A program made the position numbers and the translations under genes. A model generated the notes under the pieces. That model made no database searches, was not told where the DNA came from, and saw only the letters and a program-made list of their open reading frames with translations. Below, in pieces: positions 32,019 through 36,982 of a DNA stretch of 36,982 nucleotides (its first letter is position 1; every line of letters starts with the position of its first letter). This stretch comes from Aquificaceae bacterium (GTDB taxonomy: Bacteria > Aquificota > Aquificia > Aquificales > Aquificaceae): assembly GCA_027014155.1 (NCBI GenBank), contig JALWEG010000033.1, positions 1-36,982 of the forward strand, read 5' to 3'.

Positions 32019-33293
32019 ATGAACAACCGAAAGATTTTCAAGGAAGCTTTGGGTCTTCTTCCCGGAGGAGTTAACAGTCCCGTCAGAGCCTTCAAGGCTG
32101 TGGGAGGCGAGCCTATAGTCCTGACCAAAGGCAAGGGATACAGGGTTTGGGACGCGGATGGCAAGGAGTACATAGACTTCCTCGCCTCTTGGGGTCCCCT
32201 AATCCTGGGACACGCTCATCCTAAGGTGGTAAAGGCTCTGAGGCAAGAGCTGGAGCAGGGTATATCCTTCGGACTGACCAATCCCCACGAGGTAAGGCTG
32301 GCAAGGCTGGTGGTGGAGATGGTTCCGTCGGTGGAGATGGTCAGGTTCGTGAACTCGGGCACGGAAGCCACCATGTCCGCGGTCAGGCTCGCAAGGGGAA
32401 TCACCGGCAGGAAGCTGGTTCTCAAGTTTGACGATTGCTACCACGGGCACTACGACAGCCTACTGGTGTCCGCGGGTTCGGGCGTTGCCACCTTCGGGAT
32501 ACCGGGAACTCCGGGCATACCGGAAGACATAGCGGGCCTGACCTTGGTAGTTCCTTACAACGACGAGGAAGCCTTGGAGGAAGCCTTTAAGAAACACGGA
32601 GAGGATATAGCCTGTGCCATAGTTGAGCCTGTAGCGGGCAACATGGGCGTGGTTATTCCAAAGAAGAGCTTCTTGAGTAAGCTCAGAGAGCTGACCCGGG
32701 CACACGGTGCTCTTCTGATATTTGACGAGGTCATAACGGGTTTCAGGCTCTCTAAAGGCGGTGCTCAGGAGCTTTTCTCCGTAGAGCCGGACATAACCTG
32801 CTTGGGGAAAATCTTAGGAGGTGGAATGCCGGTGGGAGCCTACGGAGGAAGGAAGGAGCTCATGGAGAGGGCGGCTCCCGAGGGCGAGGTGTATCAGGCA
32901 GGCACCCTGTCCGGAAACCCCTTAGCCATGGTCTGCGGGGCAGAGACTCTAAGGACTCTCAGGGACACGGAACCTTACGATGAGCTGGAGCAGAAGATGG
33001 AAAAGCTCGCAGAGGGCGTAAGCTCCATTCTCAAGGATAAGGGATTGCCTTTTAGGATAAACCGGATAGCCTCCATGATGACTGTCTTCTTCACGGAGAA
33101 AGAGGTGGTTGACTTTTCCTCCGCCAAGACCTCGGATACTGAGCTCTTCTCACGGTTCTTTAAAACGCTTCTGGGCAAAGGGGTTTTAATTCCTCCCTCT
33201 CAGTTTGAGGCCTGGTTCATCTCCACCGCACACGACGAAGATGCCTTGGAGGAAGCCTTAAGTAGAATTCAAGACGCCGTAGGTTCCCTGTAG
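32019..33293 (+). CDS. hemL: glutamate-1-semialdehyde 2,1-aminomutase
   Basis: A 424-residue PLP enzyme that makes 5-aminolevulinate for heme. It has LLPGGVNSPVRAF, FVNSGTEATMSAVRLARG, the FDEVITGFR segment and the PLP Lys K264 in CLGKILGGGMPVGA. Length and motifs are normal. It starts without a ribosome site just after a TATAAT box, and its stop is directly followed by the next gene's ATG, giving a hemL-flippase-like-lnt operon. Confidence 0.97.
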   Translation: MNNRKIFKEALGLLPGGVNSPVRAFKAVGGEPIVLTKGKGYRVWDADGKEYIDFLASWGPLILGHAHPKVVKALRQELEQGISFGLTNPHEVRLARLVVEMVPSVEMVRFVNSGTEATMSAVRLARGITGRKLVLKFDDCYHGHYDSLLVSAGSGVATFGIPGTPGIPEDIAGLTLVVPYNDEEALEEAFKKHGEDIACAIVEPVAGNMGVVIPKKSFLSKLRELTRAHGALLIFDEVITGFRLSKGGAQELFSVEPDITCLGKILGGGMPVGAYGGRKELMERAAPEGEVYQAGTLSGNPLAMVCGAETLRTLRDTEPYDELEQKMEKLAEGVSSILKDKGLPFRINRIASMMTVFFTEKEVVDFSSAKTSDTELFSRFFKTLLGKGVLIPPSQFEAWFISTAHDEDALEEALSRIQDAVGSL

Positions 33294-34241
33294 ATGCGCA
33301 GAACCTTCCTATACGGAACGCTCCTCTTTGTGCTAATTCTGCTGGTCAGCTTGGGCTTTATAGTCTTTAAAACCTTTTCAAAGGAAACCCTATCGGCTCT
33401 GGCCGGCCTAAAGAGGAAGTACATATTCCTGTCGTTTCTTATTATCTTTCTCTATCATACCTTTGATAACCTAAGATTATTCATTCTCTCTAAAGCCTTG
33501 GGTGTGAGATACTCCCTCGGATACGGCTACATAATATCCTTTACAAACACCTTTGCCGCAACGGTGACTCCAGCGCACGTAGGAGGTGAGATGTCCTCCG
33601 TATACATGCTCCTCAGAAAAGGCGCCGGGCTTCACCGGGTCATGAGCATAGTGACCATGAAGACTATAACTGGAGCCTCCTTCTTCATCTTCATGCTCCC
33701 CGTCATGGCCTACTACCTCTACAAGCATCCGGAGGCACTGAGCAACACCCTCAGATTGCTGGGGATACTCTTAGCAGTGTCCGCTTTCGTTTACATTGCC
33801 GGCAGGCTCTTCTTCAACAGGAGCGAGAATAAACACCACAAGGAGAAGCTCAAGAAGTCCCTAAGGAGGTATCTGACCTACATGAAGCTCTTTGGCTACA
33901 AGAGAAAGAAGGAGGTGGTTCTTGCCACACTCTCAAGCATCACCCTGTACATCTGCTTCCTGCTCATAGCGCCTACCCTCATCATGGCCTTCGGCAAGGA
34001 TATAGACTTGGTTGAGGGGGTATTCACACAGCTGGGGTTGCTCTACGCCATATTCATGAGTCCGTCGCCGGGGGGCAGCGGTGTAGGTGAGCTGGGTGGG
34101 CTGGTAATATTTGCCAACTTCTTACAGCCTTACGAGATAGGTCTCTTCGTCCTCCTTTGGAGGTTTATAAGCCAATACATGAGCGCTCTCTTGGGAGGAG
34201 TGTTTTTCCTGATATGCCTCTGGATAGACTTAAGGAGATAG
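33294..34241 (+). CDS. LPG-synthase-TM (UPF0104)-like integral membrane protein
   Basis: A 315-residue membrane protein with about seven to eight hydrophobic helices. It shows the family phrases NTFAATVTPAHVGGEMSSVY (a polar Thr/Pro/His loop in a membrane helix) and MSPSPGGSGVGELG. This family corresponds to the membrane half of lysyl-phosphatidylglycerol synthase and includes lipid flippase-like proteins. There is no soluble lysyl-transferase domain, so it is not a full MprF. A lipid-handling role is supported by the overlap with lnt (28 nt), but the substrate is unknown. Confidence 0.83.
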   Translation: MRRTFLYGTLLFVLILLVSLGFIVFKTFSKETLSALAGLKRKYIFLSFLIIFLYHTFDNLRLFILSKALGVRYSLGYGYIISFTNTFAATVTPAHVGGEMSSVYMLLRKGAGLHRVMSIVTMKTITGASFFIFMLPVMAYYLYKHPEALSNTLRLLGILLAVSAFVYIAGRLFFNRSENKHHKEKLKKSLRRYLTYMKLFGYKRKKEVVLATLSSITLYICFLLIAPTLIMAFGKDIDLVEGVFTQLGLLYAIFMSPSPGGSGVGELGGLVIFANFLQPYEIGLFVLLWRFISQYMSALLGGVFFLICLWIDLRR

Positions 34242-35572
34242 GTAAGGCTTTACTCGTAGCGCTTCTGTTTCATCTACCCTTTTCCAAGCTAAACCTCTGG
34301 TTCCTCCTTCCCGTACCCTTCTTCTTACTGATAAGGGAGAGGTCCTTCCGTTTCTGGCTGCTTACGGGATTCTTCGCCTTCTTCCTGAGCTTGCACTGGG
34401 TTTACATAGCCTCTTACAGATACGGAGGTGTGAGCCTGCCGGTCTCCTGGCTTATGGTAGCTCTGCTGGCTCTGGTTCTGGCACTCTACCAGTTCGGTCT
34501 GAGCTTCCTTCTTTGGAAGCTCCTGGGTTTTAGGATTTGGGCCTTCCCGCTGGTCTGGGTCCTCGTTGAGCTGATGCGTTCCTTTCTCCCCTACGGAGGC
34601 TTTCCTTGGATTCTAATGGGCAGCGTCCTGATGGAGGTTCCGATACTCAAGTTTCTCCTGAGCACGGTGAAGGTCTATGGGGGCAGCCTCCTGGTGCTGA
34701 CCGGTGTAGTGTTGACTTATACGAAGCACAAGAAGGCGAGCCTAACGTTCGCACTGGCCGTGGGCGGGCTAATCTACCTGAGCCTCTGGAATTACTACTC
34801 AAAGGTAAGTCCCCGAAAAGAAAAACCTTTTCGGGTTGCCATCGTGCAGCCGGCCATACCTCAGGACGTAAAGCTGTCCGACGAAGCCTTCAGGAGAGCG
34901 TACCCCCTATACCTTGAGCTTATAGAGGAGGCTCTAAGGCGAGGCGCTCAGCTTATAATACTTCCCGAGTCTGCCTTCCCCTTCTTCGTTTCCGAGCTGG
35001 GCTACGAGGGCAAAGAGATTCTGGAACTTTCCAAAAGGGTTCCAATAGTGGTAGGTATGGTGGACGTGGACTTTGATGCGCGCATAGCCTACAACTCTGT
35101 ACTCGCAATAAAGAACTACAAGATTGTAGACAGGTACGATAAGGTTAGACTCCTTCCCTTCGGAGAGTATATACCCCAACCCTTCGGGTTTGTGAAAGAG
35201 CTGTTTCCCGCCGTGTCGGGCATAGACTACTTACCGGGAAGAGAGTTAAAGCCTCTAAATCTGGGAAGCCTTAAGGTGGCCACGCCGGTGTGCTTTGAGG
35301 TGGCCTACTGCCGTTTGGTCAAGGAGCTTTCCGCAAACGCAGACCTTATAGCTGTCCTAACTAACGATGCGTGGTTTGAGGACTCTTTGGGCACCTATCA
35401 GCACATGAGACTCGCGCGCTTGCGAGCCTTAGAGAACTCTAAATATGTCCTTTGGGTCAACAACACGGGGCCTTCGGCGGTGATATCTCCGGAAGGCCAA
35501 ATCTTAAAGGCCACCGAGTACGGCAAGGCTCAGATTCTCGTGTATGAGGTGCCTTTAGTAAGTGTCAAATAG
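34214..35572 (+). CDS. lnt: apolipoprotein N-acyltransferase
   Basis: A 452-residue inner-membrane enzyme that adds the third acyl chain to lipoproteins. Six to seven N-terminal helices are followed by a nitrilase-like domain with E252 (LPESAFPF), K310 (YDKVRLLPFGEYIP) and C360 (TPVCFEVAY), the catalytic triad. ATG 34214 is chosen; the open frame extends to a TTG at 34157 that lies deep in the upstream gene. GGAGGAG lies 13 nt before the ATG. The lipoproteins in this window (HtrA-like, FN3-like) would be substrates. TATAAT follows 1 nt after the stop, at the start of the AT-rich region. Confidence 0.94.
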   Translation: MPLDRLKEIGKALLVALLFHLPFSKLNLWFLLPVPFFLLIRERSFRFWLLTGFFAFFLSLHWVYIASYRYGGVSLPVSWLMVALLALVLALYQFGLSFLLWKLLGFRIWAFPLVWVLVELMRSFLPYGGFPWILMGSVLMEVPILKFLLSTVKVYGGSLLVLTGVVLTYTKHKKASLTFALAVGGLIYLSLWNYYSKVSPRKEKPFRVAIVQPAIPQDVKLSDEAFRRAYPLYLELIEEALRRGAQLIILPESAFPFFVSELGYEGKEILELSKRVPIVVGMVDVDFDARIAYNSVLAIKNYKIVDRYDKVRLLPFGEYIPQPFGFVKELFPAVSGIDYLPGRELKPLNLGSLKVATPVCFEVAYCRLVKELSANADLIAVLTNDAWFEDSLGTYQHMRLARLRALENSKYVLWVNNTGPSAVISPEGQILKATEYGKAQILVYEVPLVSVK

Positions 35573-35596
35573 TATAATAGATACTGACGATATAAT
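35573..35596 (+). promoter_or_regulatory. two tandem TATAAT boxes in front of the hairpin RNA/RT region
   Basis: Perfect TATAAT hexamers occur at 35573-35578 and 35591-35596, 18 nt apart. Initiation from the second would fall near 35603, at the first base of the GC-rich hairpin arm. No good -35 at 16-18 nt was found for either. Confidence 0.45.
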
Positions 35597-35603
35597 TATT
35601 AAT

Positions 35604-35667
35604 GCGCCGAGGGTGATGCCTTTATCATTAATTATCATAACCTCTCACAAGTCCCCTCGGCGCTTTT
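35604..35667 (+). ncRNA. candidate structured RNA or long-loop terminator upstream of the RT
   Basis: Ten bases GCGCCGAGGG (35604-35613) pair perfectly with CCCTCGGCGC (35654-35663) around a 40-nt AT-rich loop, followed by TTTT. The loop contains a repeated 7-mer TTATCAT spaced 10 nt apart. The 5' arm sits where transcription from the second TATAAT would begin. Either this is a small RNA of about 60-65 nt with a closing stem, or it is the terminator of the lnt operon with an unusually big loop. Total size is short for a retron msr-msd. Confidence 0.4.
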
Positions 35668-35680
35668 ATAGGTTTTAGCC

Positions 35681-36982
35681 ATGGAATGGACGTTTAGTAA
35701 ACAGGATATTGAAAATGTTAAAATAGGGTAGGAAAGGAGAAGGGATAAAATAAAGGAATTATCAAAATATAGTCTTAAAAGAAAAAAGTATAGTACCGTA
35801 GATAAACTAAATAGATGGATAGAAAGTTTACATGGAATTTTAAGCCAAGAAGAGGAAGTGGAAAAATTACTGGACGACTTAAATAGGGATGTATACAAAT
35901 TCTCACCTTTTAAGTTCATCTTTTACATAGATAAATATTTTCTTAAACTGAGGACTACTCTGAAGATTGTAGGCGCTAACGGTATCCAGCTAAGTAATAA
36001 TAAAGCATTTTATGATTTTCTTGTATCAAAGCTTATAGCTAATAAGGTTTTTGAATTCTTGAAAGAAAAAGACTTACTTATGCCACCGAGGAACAAGGCT
36101 ATTTCTGAACTTGTGCGTAAGTTGAGAGATGAAAACAACTTAAAGATAATAAAAGGTGATTTTGTAAGTTATACACAGAATATCCCCAGAAAAAGTTTAG
36201 AAAAGGAACTTAGAAATTTTTTAGATATTCCAGATAATGTTGTAAATTTAATATTAGCTTATTTAGAAGCTGGTAATACATTTTCTGTTAAAACAAAAAC
36301 GTACGATATAAGATCTTTCTTTTCTAAAATTAGATTCGAAAACGATTATTTATTTGACGGAGACTTTAGATCTATCATAAATGAAAGTGGTGTGCTTGCG
36401 GGCACACCTATATCAACCCTGCTTGGTCACGTCTTTTTATTGAGATTTGACAAAAAAATGAAAGAAATTGCCACTGGTAATGGATTTTATTGTCGATATA
36501 ATGATGATTTTATTCTATTATATCCGAGTAATTTGGAATTTAATGTAGTAAAGAGCGAAATAATAAACTTCATCAGGGATTTATACGATTTAAGAGGAAG
36601 GGATTTACAGGACATAGAAAGAAAAGTGGTGAGGATAGATAACCTGAAGGTAGGAAAGGATATAGATTTTCTTGGATACATTTTGAAAAAAACACATGTA
36701 GGTGGCGAAAACGGCGGAAATAAAAAAAGGCCAACTGTATCTATAAGTATAAGATACAAAACTTTAAAAAAATTCATATTTAAGTACATAATAGAGTATA
36801 AACTTGCAGAAAAAGAAATTGATTATAGATTAAAGAATATAAAAAATAAGGAAAAAGATGATGAAATTAGAAGATACATAGCTGCAAAGGCAATATATTT
36901 AAATAATTGGCTTTTAAGTTTCATACATATAAACGACAAAGATTTATTATACTTGTTATATATAAAATTTGTACACCCTGAT
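35681..36982 (+). CDS. divergent reverse transcriptase, 3' end beyond window, in-frame TAG at codon 17
   Basis: From ATG 35681 the frame encodes 16 codons, a TAG (35729-35731), then 417 open codons to the window edge. Reverse-transcriptase motifs are in order: KIIKGDFVSYTQNI with the motif-A Asp (36158-36160), a GTPIS motif B (36401-36415), the YNDD catalytic box in YCRYNDDFILL (36497-36508) and the DFLGY motif (36665-36679), followed by a Lys-rich helical region like a thumb. No retron VTG, maturase or HNH domain is seen. No good start exists soon after the TAG, although AAAGGAG (35733-35739) lies there. So the gene is a recent nonsense mutant, is read through, or starts at a non-standard codon. 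Base composition is about 30% GC versus about 50% elsewhere, suggesting transfer. The RT class is unresolved; a UG/DRT or Abi-type defence RT is my best guess. Confidence 0.8.

Noticed and set aside
35635-35919. Minus-strand ORF of 94 aa over the RT start
   Set aside because: Low-complexity Leu/Ser-rich translation, antisense to the RT N-terminus and hairpin; no ribosome site seen.
36487-36789. Minus-strand ORF of 100 aa
   Set aside because: It is antisense to the RT catalytic region (including YNDD) and looks like a composition-driven shadow.
35573-36982. Retron (msr-msd plus RT)
   Set aside because: The upstream hairpin unit is only about 60 nt, the RT has YNDD and no VTG motif, and no msd-like long hairpin is visible.
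35573-36982. Diversity-generating retroelement or group II intron
   Set aside because: No near-identical template/variable repeat pair is apparent in the window, no Avd-like ORF, and no maturase, HNH or intron domain V/VI seen. Parts beyond the edge cannot be judged.
1-36982. CRISPR array, insertion sequence or rRNA
   Set aside because: No regularly spaced repeats, transposase motifs or rRNA signatures were seen on either strand.

Overview
The window looks like a chromosomal segment of a thermophilic, hydrogen-oxidising bacterium of the Aquificaceae (an Aquifex, Hydrogenobacter, Thermocrinis or Hydrogenivirga type). The evidence is an uptake [NiFe]-hydrogenase operon, futalosine-type menaquinone synthesis (MqnD), a stand-alone PycA-type biotin carboxylase, a short TopA, and very tight packing with codon use rich in AGG, AGA, ATA and GAG. 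The genus cannot be fixed from this sequence alone.

Layout. (1) 1-3962, minus strand: hynS, a small membrane gene, isp1, isp2 and hynL (cut by the window edge). This is the gene order of Isp-type, group 1e hydrogenases. (2) 4028-6412, plus: a TlpA-like thiol protein, a small Cys-rich protein and two periplasmic SurA/parvulin-like chaperones. (3) 6373-9364, minus: a sigma-54 activator, sfsA and murI. (4) 9386-11443: a Cys-containing orphan (minus), then phhB and aroA (plus). (5) 11427-13773, minus: a TolC-like/HlyD-like export pair with no transporter gene. (6) 13868-15301: biotin carboxylase, facing a lipoprotein gene. (7) 16190-19428, plus: a KamA-family radical SAM enzyme, a helical orphan and topA, whose end runs into an opposing tRNA-Phe gene. 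(8) spoT (minus) divergent from the rod-shape cassette mreB-mreC-mreD-mrdA (21652-25691). (9) 25715-26314: a broken HEPN-domain gene and a small partner-like ORF. (10) 26349-28348, minus: mtnP, a FUN14-family gene and mqnD. (11) 28388-31955: a small membrane protein (plus), then htrA, a group 2 sigma-70 factor and truB (minus). (12) 32019-35572, plus: hemL, an LPG-synthase-TM-like protein and lnt.

From about 35573 to the right edge the composition becomes strongly AT-rich. This part holds two TATAAT boxes, a 10-bp GC-rich hairpin that may close a small RNA, and a divergent reverse transcriptase that runs off the window. The RT has a motif-A Asp, a GTPIS motif B, a YNDD catalytic box and an LGY motif, and an in-frame TAG at codon 17. 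It is probably horizontally acquired and is the best candidate here for an undescribed (possibly anti-phage) system. It does not match retron, DGR or group II intron signatures as far as can be seen.

Core genes are packed so tightly that several convergent pairs overlap. Many starts lack a Shine-Dalgarno sequence but have a -10-like hexamer 7-9 nt upstream, which suggests leaderless transcripts. Similarity statements rest on motif recognition by eye; no database search was run.
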